64,000 bases of DNA from Vanessa cardui (lineage: Eukaryota; Arthropoda; Insecta; Lepidoptera; Nymphalidae): assembly GCF_905220365.1 (NCBI RefSeq), contig NC_061147.1, positions 2,046,001 to 2,110,000 of the forward strand. Direction: 5' to 3'. Positions 25,301-31,833 of the stretch are shown piece after piece. Under the pieces are notes generated by a model. The model ran no database searches and was not told the DNA's origin. It saw only the letters and a program-made list of their open reading frames with translations. The position numbers and the translations under genes were made by a program. Numbering within the stretch: the first letter of the stretch is position 1; every line of letters starts with the position of its first letter.

Positions 25301-28300
25301 ATAATAACATTATTATAATTTGACTTTATCTCGGTATTTGTTAACTTGCTGAAAAATGTGGCCCCCACTAATGTGGAGGCCCCAGGGCAGTTGCCCCGGT
25401 TGGCCTCCCCTAAATACGGCCCTGATAATCGCACAAGCAAGATAATCAAGGTCTCATGTAGGAAATATCTGGGACGTAAAAATTTCCTCTCGATATCAGA
25501 ATACGAGATGAACACAAATGAAGTAGCTGTGCTTTATAAAACTTATTTGTTCTATATATTATTTGTTCTATATATACAAATCGCGAAAATTGACAAGACG
25601 ATTTGTATTTTTTTTGCAGCCATTTATACCGAAAGACGTCGTCCGCGCCGGCGACAAGCTGGAAGACGTGAAGATAGAAACCGCGGACATATCGGACCGG
25701 TTCAAGTTCTTCGAGACTTACAAGCCCGAGACCAAGCGCAAGGAGTTCCGCATGACGCCGCCGAGGCAGCCGCAGGTGACCCTCCCCACCCTGACGTGAC
25801 TCCTTAAGTTCTGACTCTTAATGTTCAAAGTCAAAGGCAAAAATCTTTATTCAATATAGAAGGTATAATACTTGCTTATTGATGATCAATCTACCACTGG
25901 TTTGTAATTTAATATCGGATCTGAGAAGAACCGGCGAAAAAAACTCACTGTATAGTCGAGTTGACAAATTGACAAAATATTTGTTAATCTATAGAAAAAC
26001 ATCTATTATTTTTTATGATTTGTAATTTTAGTGAGCTAGTGTAATAACAATCACATAATTGTAATGTCAGTAAGTAAAGGTTAAATCCATCCATTAAGGG
26101 CATAAGGCATAAGCCTTAGCGTAACTTGGTCCACTTAAGAAAGTGGTCACCACCGCCTATAGAAAATGGTGCTGTAAAAAATATTAACCATCCCTTACAA
26201 TGCCAATATGCTACCAATCTTCGGATCTAAGGTGTTACATCCCTTGTCCCTTTAGTTACACTGGCTCATTCAACTTTTAAGCTGGAACAGACTATACTGT
26301 TTGAGTGGATACCTACTCAGACGGGCGCATAGCTTTAAAACAAATAACATCCAGCAATAAAAGTAAAGTAAAGTAACAGCCTGTAAATTTCCCACTGCTG
26401 AGATAAGGCCTCCTCATCCATTAAGGAGAGGATTTTTGGAACATATTCCACCACGCTGTTCCAATGAGGGGTTGGTGGAATGCACATGTGGCAGAATTTC
26501 GATGAAATTAGACACATGCAGGTTTCCTCACGATGTTTTCCTTCACCGCCGAGCACGAGATGAATTATAAACACAATTAAGCACATATATATAGTGGGGC
26601 TTGCCTGGGTTTGAACCCGCAATCATCGGTTAAGATGCACGCGTTCTTACCACTGGGCCATCTCAGCTTTTCCAGCAATAAGTATGTCGTAATTCCCAGC
26701 GGGCGCGGTCGCCGTCGCCCGAACCGTACCACGAGCCGGGCGTGGTGCGCTGCGAGGAGGGCGGAGCCGACGCGGGGCTCGCCGCCTCGCGCCAGACCGC
26801 CTCGCGCATGATCTCCGTGTTCCGACAGCTCGAGGAGCGCCGCGACCGCCCCGACGACACGCTCGGTCAGTCGCGCGCACACGCTCACACACACACTCGC
26901 ACGCACGCACACGCTCACACACACACACGCACGCACGCACACGCTCACACACACACTCGCACGCACGCACACGCTCACACACACACTCGCACGCTCACAC
27001 ACACACTCGCACGCACGCACACGCTCACACACACACACGCACGCACGCACACGCTCACACACACACTCGCACGCACGCACACGCTCACACACACACTCGC
27101 ACGCTCACACACACACTCGCACGCACGCACACGCTCACACACACACTCGCACGCTCACACACACACTCGCACGCACGCACACGCTCACTCGCACACACAC
27201 GCACACGCTCACACACACAGGCACTCGCTCGCACGCACACGCTCACACACACACACGCACGCACGCACACGCTCACACACACACTCGCACGCACGCACAC
27301 GCTCACACACACACTCGCACGCTCACACACACACGCACTCGCTCGCACGCACACGCTCACACACACACTCGCACGCACGCACACGCTCACACACACACTC
27401 GCACGCACGCACCCGCTCACACACACACTCGCACGCACGCACACGCTCACACACACACGCACTCGCACGCTCGCACACGCTCACACACACACTCGCACGT
27501 ACGCACCCGCTCACACACACACTCGCACGCACGCACACGCTCACACACACACGCACTCGCACGCACGCACACGCTCACACACACACTCGCACGCACGCAC
27601 CCGCTCACACACACACTCGCACGCACGCACACGCTCACACACACACGCACTCGCACGCACGCACACGCTCACACACACACTCGCACGTACGCACACGCTC
27701 ACACACACACTCGCACGCACGCACACGCTCACACACACACTCGCACGCACGCACACGCTCACACACACACTCGCACGCACGCACACGCTCACTCACACAC
27801 TTGCACGCACGCACTCGCATGCACGCACACGCTCACACACACACTCGCACGCATGCACACGCTCACTCGCACACACGCACACGTGCACACACACGCGCAC
27901 TCGCACGCACGCACACGCTCACACACACACTCGCACGCACGCACACGCTCACACACTCGCACGCACGCACCCGCTCACACACACACTCGCACGCACGCAC
28001 CCGCTCACACACACACTCGCACGCACGCACACGCTCACACACACACTCACTCGCACGCACGCACACGCTCACACACGCACTCGCACGTACGCACCCGCTC
28101 ACACACACACTCGCACGCACGCACACGCTCACACACACACGCACTCGCACGCACGCACACGCTCACACACACACTCGCACGCACGCACCCGCTCACACAC
28201 ACACTCGCACGCACGCACACGCTCACACACACACGCACTCGCACGCACGCACACGCTCACACACACACTTGCACGCACGCACTCGCATGCACGCACACGC

Positions 28301-31300
28301 TCACACACACACTCGCACGCACGCACTCGCATGCACGCACACGCTTACACACACACTCGCACGCACGCACGCGCTCACACACACACTCGCACGCACGCAC
28401 ACGCTCACTCGCACACACGCACACGCTCACACACACAGGCACTCGCACGCACGCACACGCTCACACACACACTCGCACACACGAACTCGCACGCACGCAC
28501 ACGCTCACACACACGCACACGCACTCGCACGCACGCACACGCTCACACACACACACGTTCAGTAATCTTGAGTTGGCACCAGATTCTAAATCCATAAGAC
28601 TTTATGGAAAAATTATAAAATCACACACACACTTACACAATATCTTAAAACATAGTATATTTAGACTATCGGTGAAAAGGTCGCAAGACAATCTCAATAA
28701 AAGGAATAAGGTGCAAAAGACTCTGAAACTTCATGTTGAGAGGCATTTCGCCAATAAGGGTCAAATTTCGCGATCTAGTTGGAGGTTAGACAAGTCCATC
28801 TGAACACTGAACTTGCATAATTCAAATCGACAGTTAGAAGGCAAAACAACAACAACAAACAACAACAACAGCCTGAAAATTCCCACTGCTGGGCTAAAGG
28901 CCTCCTCTCCCTTTGAGGAGAAGGTTTGGAACATATTCTACCACGCTGTTCCAATGCGGGTTGGTGGAATACACATGTGGCAGAATTTCTATGAAATTTG
29001 TCACATGCAGGTTTCCTCACGATGTTTTCCTTCACCAATTAAGCACATAAATCAGCGGTGCTTGCCTGGGTTTGAACCCGAAATCATCGGTTAAGATGCA
29101 TGCGTTCTAACCACTGGGCCTCTACTCTTAGAAGGCAAAAGGTTCGCCAATATAATTAAAGACACCAGAGCACTTTCGATATCAAAGCGCATGCTGTGCA
29201 AGTAATAAATAGTAATTCGGCCATCACACAGGCCCCAAGCCGCTGAAGCGCTTTACGCCGCCGCCGGGCGACGAGACGCGACGCTCGTCGTCGTCGGAGG
29301 CCAGCGACGACGACGACGACAGCGACTGCGAGCGCTCCTACGCGCGACACACCGACGAAGCCCTGCAACAGGTACCCCCCCCCCCCCCCCCCCCCACTTC
29401 TTACTTTACGTCGCCTTGGGGGAATTAGCATTCTGCAAGCGATTGGTCCCATCTGTTGATACGATCCGTCTGTAGACAGGCATCAACAGACCCATTGGAC
29501 TCTCAGTTGTCATTTGCCATCTGTGCCCACGACTCATGGCTATTATAACATCCTCCTCCCCCCCTATAATAGCCATGAGAGGTCAAAATAATACAGATAA
29601 ATAATAGCATAGCCTGTATTTAGAAAACGAACGCTAATTACAGAGTTGCTTTATTAAGTATCATTCTAATGAAATTGATAATTTCTCTTAATATAATTTA
29701 TATAACAACTATGTAAAACATATATAAATATATGTTTTATAGGCTCAGCAACTCGCCAGGACCAAGAGCTTCCGCGACCGCTTCGAGCACTGGTCGGAGA
29801 GTGAACGAGAGAACGAACCTCGTCCGGCCTCTGCGCTCATCGAGAGGCAGGCAGAGGAGGACGGAGAATCACAGCTGGAGACTGCTAAGAGGTACTAAAG
29901 ATAGTTTGTCAAATCCAAGCTCTCTGCCTATGTCGCGTCATATGCTGTCAAATTTTGGCTTTTGTTCTTCATCTCAGAAAGAGTGGCTTGTACGAAAAAA
30001 TAGTTTTGATATATCTATTGTATAGTCCATTCCAATGACAAATCGAAACATTCAAAACATACCGTATTTTTCAATATCACAAGTGTTTTGTTGATAATTC
30101 TGCTATATGATATCTGCTATATCTGATATACAAACAGTTCTTGATTAATATATCTTCATTTGTAATACAACAACATTTCACAAAACTACATAAATCCACT
30201 TTAATTTCACTTCCAAAGTAACGAAAACAGTTTTGTCGACATTCAAGACGCCATTTTTCGATGACGAACATTTAAAATAGAGGCCTCAACTAAGGATGTC
30301 GCTAAACGAATGTAGACTGAATGAATTTTTACAGTTAAAAAAAATATTATTTTAGTTTTAAGATTCATTATAGATATTTTTTTAATGTAGGTATATTTAT
30401 TTAATTGGTTGTAATATATAATATGAATTATTTATTAGAAACGTAAAAATTTACCTAACGATAGATAAAATGTTATTTTTATACAGTAAGGTTTTTACAT
30501 AAAAATAACATTTTTACCAAAAATGTTAAAAGAATTATTTTACTTAAAAATAATCTCTTATCTCGAAATGTAGATCAGTTTTGTGCATAGCAATTTTATA
30601 GTTTTAAAAATAATACAATAGTAAGAAAGACATTCGTCTCTCATCTTTCGTATCATGTGCACGGATGCTTATTCGGAATTCTCTAAAGTTTTTTATTACG
30701 ACCTGGCTTTGTTTAAACGGAAAATTACTTTTAAAATAAAAAAAATATATATCGTTCTTTAGCATTCATTACCCATTCATTCAATTATTTTCACCTCACT
30801 AGTCGAACGCAAATGACATATCAATTCAAGGTCAAAGTTGTTTATTTACCCTTTCTCCTTTTCCCATTGGAATAGACTATAAACAACTTTATGATATACA
30901 ATTTTTGTTTGAGGTATTTTCTATCACAAAACTTACCGTTTTGTTGAAAATCGCGGAAGTTTTTTTTATCTTTGACCTTGAGTATTTTTACCACATACAG
31001 TAATGGTGGGTGAACTTTGTCATTTTATTTATAATTATAATTAGTACAATTTTACCAATTGTTAAGTCAGTTTCAAATCTGTCGGTATAAATTAAAACAT
31101 CTTCTAAGTGAGCAAGATTTAGACCAATTCAAATTTACACATTCTTTACTAGCTTGCTAAATTCGTAATTTTGAATTGTTAAAAAAAATTGAAGATATAC
31201 TTAAAAAAATCGCAAAAAAAAAATTGTTTCACTTACAAACATTTTTCTTCCAGTTTGCGCGAGAAATTCGAAAACATGAAGGTGCAGACAACGACCGTCA

Positions 31301-31833
31301 CAAAAACATTTGTGCCCAAAGTTAATAGATTCGTGGTAAGTTAAAACAAAAACGGACAATTTGTTACTCAAAATATTAATATAATTTCACACCAAACCCG
31401 TTTAGCATTCTGCTCCTCTGACCATATGTATTTAAATGAACCCCTCACCTTATAAAACATTAGTCTTTTTAAAAGATCCAAATAATTATAATATTAATGT
31501 TAAAAGTCCCAAATATCGGTTTCAGAATCTTAGTCAAAGTTGGTATACAAATATACCGACATTATCTTACAAGATTTTTGCATCGTTCTATGAGTGAAAC
31601 GGTGCTTACAATCTGAAACAATATCCAATCACAGAAAGCACGTTTAAGCCACTAAACGCTTGACTCTGAAGTTGAGGCGGAGTGTGAGGCATGCCTGTCA
31701 GAAAATAAGAAAGTTGTTTTTTTAAGATTATCGTTCTACCAATACAAATATTCCTTAATACATAATTACGTCAATGTTATATTTTTGAATTTTAACTGAA
31801 TATTACTAATATTTTTTATTTAATTTTCAGTGA
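10194..31833 (+). CDS. LIM-domain cytoskeletal protein, LIMA1/EPLIN-like (16 coding exons, 638 aa)
   Basis: Coding exons: 10194-10334, 12612-12775, 13532-13632, 14212-14283, 14982-15141, 20756-20847, 21897-22066, 22645-22702, 23863-24018, 24625-24731, 25620-25775, 26700-26865, 29232-29371, 29743-29891, 31254-31335, 31831-31833. All introns are GT-AG and all phases agree (1917 nt including stop). Residues 67-118 form one LIM zinc-binding domain: C67-x2-C70-x17-H88-x2-C91-x2-C94-x2-C97-x17-C115-x2-H118, flanked by PVYAMERV and YCKPHFKHLF as in LIMA1/EPLIN. The rest is charged and probably disordered, with FERKG, RFEHW and LREKFENMK short repeats and an acidic DDDDD run in exon 13. EPLIN-family proteins bind and bundle actin; an actin role here is inference. 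The start ATG has a good context (acaATGG) and directly follows an acceptor, so a 5' UTR exon is missing. The exact orthologue name is uncertain. Confidence 0.88.
10728..10959 (+). mobile_element. Lep1-like non-autonomous Helitron
   Basis: Starts near cactacacagtataaaacaa and ends gaagccggggcggatctctagt, with the CTAGT end typical of lepidopteran Lep1 Helitron-like elements. The internal piece aactacgcaacggatt and the attttt/ggtttttata region match the other copies in the window. No terminal inverted repeats, as expected. Confidence 0.6.
11369..11450 (+). tRNA. tRNA-Ser (anticodon GCT)
   Basis: An 82-nt type II tRNA gene. The acceptor arms GACGAGG and CCTCGTC pair over 7 bp, with discriminator G at 11450. 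The anticodon stem TTGGA/TCCAA encloses a loop with GCT at 11402-11404, decoding serine AGC/AGU. A variable arm GTGC-TCT-GCAC and a T-loop TTCGAAT are present. The internal A box (tggccgagtgg) and B box (ggttcgaatcc) are intact, and a Pol III T4 stop lies at 11455-11458. It sits in an intron of the LIM gene on the same strand and is transcribed independently by Pol III. Unlike the SINE heads in the window it folds completely and has no SINE body. Confidence 0.96.
11641..11890 (-). mobile_element. Lep1-like Helitron, minus strand
   Basis: Begins actagcgtcgggccccggtt, the reverse complement of a Lep1-type 3' end, and continues with ttgtccgtgtattatataca and ttttaaagatctaagcatac, shared with 6690-6880. 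Confidence 0.55.
11893..12180 (-). mobile_element. Family B element, copy b
   Basis: Starts ttttttatgctataggttgg and ends gggcttgcact. Inverted relative to LIM transcription, so the T-run followed by atag lies in the pre-mRNA sense. Confidence 0.75.
12235..12590 (+). repeat. Lepidopteran LINE 3' end relic
   Basis: Contains ggttgcctggaagagatcgc followed by tgcttagcgataaggccgcc and a terminal aataaagaataaataaataaat. From memory this is a common 3' end of jockey-like lepidopteran LINEs; only the tail is left. Confidence 0.5.
12612..12775 (+). CDS. LIM gene exon 2 (first LIM zinc finger)
   Basis: Residues 48-102. Carries seven of the eight LIM zinc ligands' first half: C67, C70, H88, C91, and the start of the second finger C94, C97. 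Acceptor aacag, donor gtaagt, ends in phase 2 (ac). Confidence 0.92.
12810..12965 (-). repeat. Non-LTR retrotransposon tail (family D)
   Basis: A run of actcaaactcaaactcaaa, then ttcctttattcaatatag and a gagaagaaccg block. Related copies at 25831-25935 and (opposite strand) 49690-49840 share the same order. On the minus strand it reads as a retroposon tail ending in a TTGAG-type repeat. Confidence 0.6.
13532..13632 (+). CDS. LIM gene exon 3 (second LIM zinc finger)
   Basis: Residues 102-136. Holds the closing ligands C115 and H118 in YCKPHFKHLF. Acceptor ttttcag, donor gtaagt, ends in phase 1. Confidence 0.92.
14003..14073 (-). mobile_element. Metulj-type SINE, tRNA-head fragment
   Basis: Only the tRNA-related part survives: gcctgggtttgaacccgcag, gttaagatgcacgcgttc and ccacttggccatct. 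One base differs from the usual ccactgggccatct. Confidence 0.65.
14212..14283 (+). CDS. LIM gene exon 4
   Basis: Residues 136-160, a short 72-nt exon (KKHQMIICESQPVELPPDVV). A TG dinucleotide run just upstream provides a purine-interrupted acceptor region (gtgtatttgttacag). Donor gtgcgt is weaker than its neighbours. Confidence 0.85.
14982..15141 (+). CDS. LIM gene exon 5
   Basis: Residues 160-213, including LASLDVKSRFEVFERKG and ending STALLSKLAK. This is the last exon before the long intron 5. Donor gtgagt; the donor and its flanks are duplicated 136 bp downstream. Confidence 0.9.
15149..15197. repeat. 22-bp perfect inverted repeat next to a splice donor
   Basis: The arms ttggtacagtacttatatac-ca (15149-15170) and their exact complement (15176-15197) flank a 5-nt loop agcta. 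The stem begins 7 nt after the exon 5 donor GT. Confidence 0.9.
15205..15575 (+). mobile_element. Lep1-like Helitron fragment
   Basis: Contains the characteristic aaactccaaaactgctgaac, ggattttcatgcggttttca and a terminal gggtacgggccgctagt. A partial duplication of its 5' part and of the exon 5 boundary is interleaved near 15200-15360. Confidence 0.6.
15267..15287 (+). repeat. Duplicated exon 5 splice boundary
   Basis: aagttggcaaagtgagtatt recurs here; the original is at 15131-15150. It carries an intact gtgagt with the same exonic context, so it is a decoy donor. Confidence 0.85.
16495..16715 (+). mobile_element. tRNA-derived SINE, second family (copy 1)
   Basis: The head reads gacctccatggtcgagtggt and contains a clear B box in cgggttcgattcccggccga. 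It is nearly identical to 40014-40245 through ttctatgttgtcttgggt and gggtgtttgtggtaccgtcg. It does not fold as a functional tRNA because the acceptor strands do not pair. Confidence 0.8.
16931..17029. mobile_element. Half copy of the foldback MITE (see 44415-44563)
   Basis: Shares acccgtgaccactaacgctg, taaagtgctcgaaacgtcgg and the terminal aaaactagttttattt with one arm and centre of the element at 44415. The second arm is missing. Confidence 0.6.
18552..18580 (+). promoter_or_regulatory. Candidate internal core promoter of the LIM gene
   Basis: A TATA-like tatttaaa lies at 18552-18559, and an arthropod initiator TCAGT at 18576-18580 puts +1 at A18578, 26 nt after the first T of the TATA box, which is the expected spacing. 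A second TCAGT occurs at 18592. It lies in intron 5 on the gene's strand and is followed by a leader-like exon with a strong donor. Confidence 0.5.
18578..18700 (+). other. Candidate alternative 5' leader exon (LIM-less isoform)
   Basis: 123 nt from the predicted start to a consensus donor (ataa|gtaagt at 18701). It contains no ATG. Spliced to exon 6 at 20756, the first ATG of the transcript is 20772-20774 (ggcATGg), in frame with the main protein at residue 219. The product would be 420 aa and lack the LIM domain. This is inference from sequence alone. Confidence 0.45.
18701..20755. other. Intron 5, distal part
   Basis: Very AT-rich. Contains a hairpin at 19163-19222 (arms rich in A/T ending in aagatcg and cgatctt) and a family B copy. 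No coding signal. Confidence 0.5.
19998..20285 (+). mobile_element. Family B element, copy c, poly(A) end visible
   Basis: Starts cttggtggtagggctttgta and ends cgtccgccaacctaacttat followed by a run of A. This copy and 39447-39733 define the retroposon sense orientation. Confidence 0.8.
20756..20847 (+). CDS. LIM gene exon 6
   Basis: Residues 213-244 (FKAKGMDIGVSDEYLNG...). Met219 is the proposed start of the short isoform. Acceptor ttacag, donor gtatct (weak), phase 1. Confidence 0.88.
20965..21215. mobile_element. Decayed Metulj-type SINE pieces
   Basis: A plus-strand decayed piece (gattatgggttcaaactaca, cctcggcggtgatggaaaat) is followed by a minus-strand 3' fragment (aacagcctgttaattttccc, aaggcctcctatctc). 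Confidence 0.45.
21348..21660 (+). mobile_element. Metulj-type SINE, full length
   Basis: Runs from gctgagatggcccagtggtt through tcgtgctcggcggtgaagga to ggaaatgtacaggctgttta, followed by a tactttactttat simple tail. It carries a small internal duplication (cgtgaggaaa twice, at 21486 and 21510). Confidence 0.85.
21897..22066 (+). CDS. LIM gene exon 7
   Basis: Residues 244-300, with SELVGRFERGPPSAARHHQR and ending SRLFL. GC-rich relative to flanking intron. Donor gtgagt, phase 0; the donor region is duplicated downstream. Confidence 0.9.
22083..22211 (+). repeat. Tandem duplication of the exon 7 donor region
   Basis: Two copies (about 22083-22136 and 22158-22211) of a block with cctccttacat, gagtccgattttgaaacttc and caaaactttcctgg. 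The second copy recreates ttcctg|gtgagttcc, matching the true donor ttcctg|gtgagttca. Confidence 0.85.
22645..22702 (+). CDS. LIM gene exon 8 (58 nt)
   Basis: Residues 301-320: GKQAKIKEMYEQSVMQCEQ plus one split codon. Acceptor attttag, donor gtgagt, phase 1 on both sides of the next exon. A family B T-run begins about 20 nt into the intron. Confidence 0.85.
22720..23018 (-). mobile_element. Family B element, copy d
   Basis: T-run, then atggtataggttggctgacg, ending ccctaccaccaagt. It lies in intron 8 and is inverted relative to transcription. Confidence 0.85.
23488..23780 (-). mobile_element. Family B element, copy e
   Basis: Second direct copy in the same intron: ttatggtttggcggacgagc to ccctaccaccaagtaatc. 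Very similar to copy d. Confidence 0.85.
23863..24018 (+). CDS. LIM gene exon 9
   Basis: Residues 320-372: SDKIARELDLDTEKARAIKQ followed by RFENGEIFNDENQ; predicted helical and highly charged. Donor gtaaga; an MITE starts 18 nt after it. Confidence 0.9.
24037..24398. mobile_element. MITE with 24-bp perfect terminal inverted repeats
   Basis: The left end aggggttgtccattaatcac-gtga (24037-24060) is exactly the reverse complement of 24375-24398. The interior is marked by C-rich tracts (24084-24096, 24124-24139, 24309-24323, 24353-24365). No ORF. Flanks (ata / aat) give no clear target duplication. Similar C-rich elements with ggggtygtccat ends are known to me from other insects, but I cannot name the superfamily. 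Confidence 0.85.
24438..24533. mobile_element. Head-to-head pair of SINE tRNA heads
   Basis: Two Metulj heads face each other: gagtcgagatggcccagtgg (24438-24457) and its inverted partner ccactgggccatctcggctc (24514-24533). The arms are about 30 bp with two or so mismatches around a ~36-bp centre, forming a hairpin. Confidence 0.8.
24625..24731 (+). CDS. LIM gene exon 10
   Basis: Residues 372-407: KKSRSIFLELDANAKHMAPL then SPPAQEPPKRKEI. Acceptor gtcccag, donor gtaagt, phase 0. Confidence 0.88.
25164..25424. mobile_element. Probable hAT-type non-autonomous element
   Basis: Imperfect inverted ends cagagtcggatttgaagg and cctaaatacggccctg. The interior is rich in ggccccc/gggggcc blocks at both ends. 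Flanking 8-mers agcgtagc and ataatcgc match only 4/8, so the target duplication is lost or the boundaries are off. Confidence 0.55.
25620..25775 (+). CDS. LIM gene exon 11
   Basis: Residues 408-459: PFIPKDVVRAGDKLEDVKIE, then ISDRFKFFETYKPETKRKEF. The RFKFFE / RFEVFE / RFENGE motifs recur across exons. Acceptor tttttgcag, donor gtgacc, phase 0. Confidence 0.9.
25831..25935 (-). repeat. Non-LTR tail relic (family D)
   Basis: Shares ctttattcaatatagaag, acttgcttattgatgatcaa and gagaagaaccgg with the copies at 12810 and 49690. Confidence 0.55.
26128..26330 (-). mobile_element. Family B element, decayed copy
   Basis: Blocks aagtggtcaccaccgcctat, cttgtccctttagttacact and acctactcagacggg in the family B order. 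Confidence 0.55.
26361..26670 (-). mobile_element. Metulj-type SINE with 11-bp target duplication, next to exon 12
   Basis: Complete minus-strand copy flanked by tccagcaataa at 26350-26360 and 26671-26681. The right duplication ends only 18 nt before the exon 12 start at 26700, so the SINE has been inserted in the normal branch-point zone. Confidence 0.9.
26700..26865 (+). CDS. LIM gene exon 12
   Basis: Residues 460-515: RARSPSPEPYHEPGVVRCEE ... SRMISVFRQLEERRDRPDDT. Very GC-rich. Acceptor aattcccag with a poor pyrimidine tract; donor gtcagt is non-consensus at +3 and is followed within ~10 nt by the minisatellite. Confidence 0.9.
26876..28557. repeat. ~1.7-kb CA/CG-rich minisatellite
   Basis: A continuous array built from acgcacgcacacgctcacac plus acacactcgc (about 30-nt units), with variants carrying ccgctc, gcactcgc, cttgc or gcatgc. 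The sequence is mostly alternating purine-pyrimidine and almost devoid of stop codons in several frames, which creates long meaningless ORFs of Thr/His/Arg/Ala and, on the other strand, Cys/Val/Arg. It lies in intron 12. Confidence 0.97.
28847..29127 (-). mobile_element. Metulj-type SINE with 13-bp target duplication
   Basis: Flanked by ttagaaggcaaaa at 28834-28846 and 29128-29140. The 3' tail on the minus strand is a TTG-type simple repeat (caacaacaacaaacaacaac on plus). A short deletion removed the centre (ccttcacc joined to aattaagcac). Confidence 0.9.
29232..29371 (+). CDS. LIM gene exon 13
   Basis: Residues 515-561: GPKPLKRFTPPPGDETRRSS, then an acidic SEASDDDDDSDCE stretch. Acceptor cacacag, donor gtaccc, followed at once by 21 C. 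Confidence 0.88.
29372..29395 (+). promoter_or_regulatory. Unusual splice donor: GTA followed by 21 C
   Basis: The intron begins gta and then an uninterrupted C run (29375-29395). Positions +4 to +6 of the donor are CCC rather than AGT. Confidence 0.75.
29743..29891 (+). CDS. LIM gene exon 14
   Basis: Residues 562-611: AQQLARTKSFRDRFEHWSES, then ERENEPRPASALIERQAEE. Acceptor ttttatag, donor gtacta (weak), phase 2. Confidence 0.9.
29892..31253. other. LIM gene intron 14
   Basis: AT-rich, free of recognisable mobile elements and of coding signal. The acceptor has a good pyrimidine tract (atttttcttccag). Confidence 0.6.
31254..31335 (+). CDS. LIM gene exon 15 (C-terminus)
   Basis: Residues 611-638: SLREKFENMKVQTTTVTKTF then VPKVNRFV. 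Donor gtaagt, phase 0, so the stop codon lies in the next exon. Confidence 0.88.
31831..31833 (+). CDS. LIM gene exon 16, stop codon only
   Basis: The acceptor taattttcag is immediately followed by TGA, in phase with exon 15. The rest of this exon is 3' UTR. If the intron were retained, translation would read gtaagttaa and stop two codons later, so both forms end almost identically. Confidence 0.7.
   Translation, partial: 

Noticed and set aside
25346..25807. 153-codon frame overlapping exon 11
   Set aside because: Begins inside a hAT-like element and runs over exon 11 in the wrong frame; exon 11 in the other frame fits both splice phases.
26876..28557. CRISPR-like array
   Set aside because: Units are contiguous with no unique spacers, and the genome is animal.
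26742..28565. 607-codon open frame rich in Thr-His-Arg-Ala, and the Cys-Val-Arg frames opposite
   Set aside because: Produced by the CA/CG minisatellite, which has no stop codons in several frames. Only the first ~40 codons overlap a real exon, and in a different frame.
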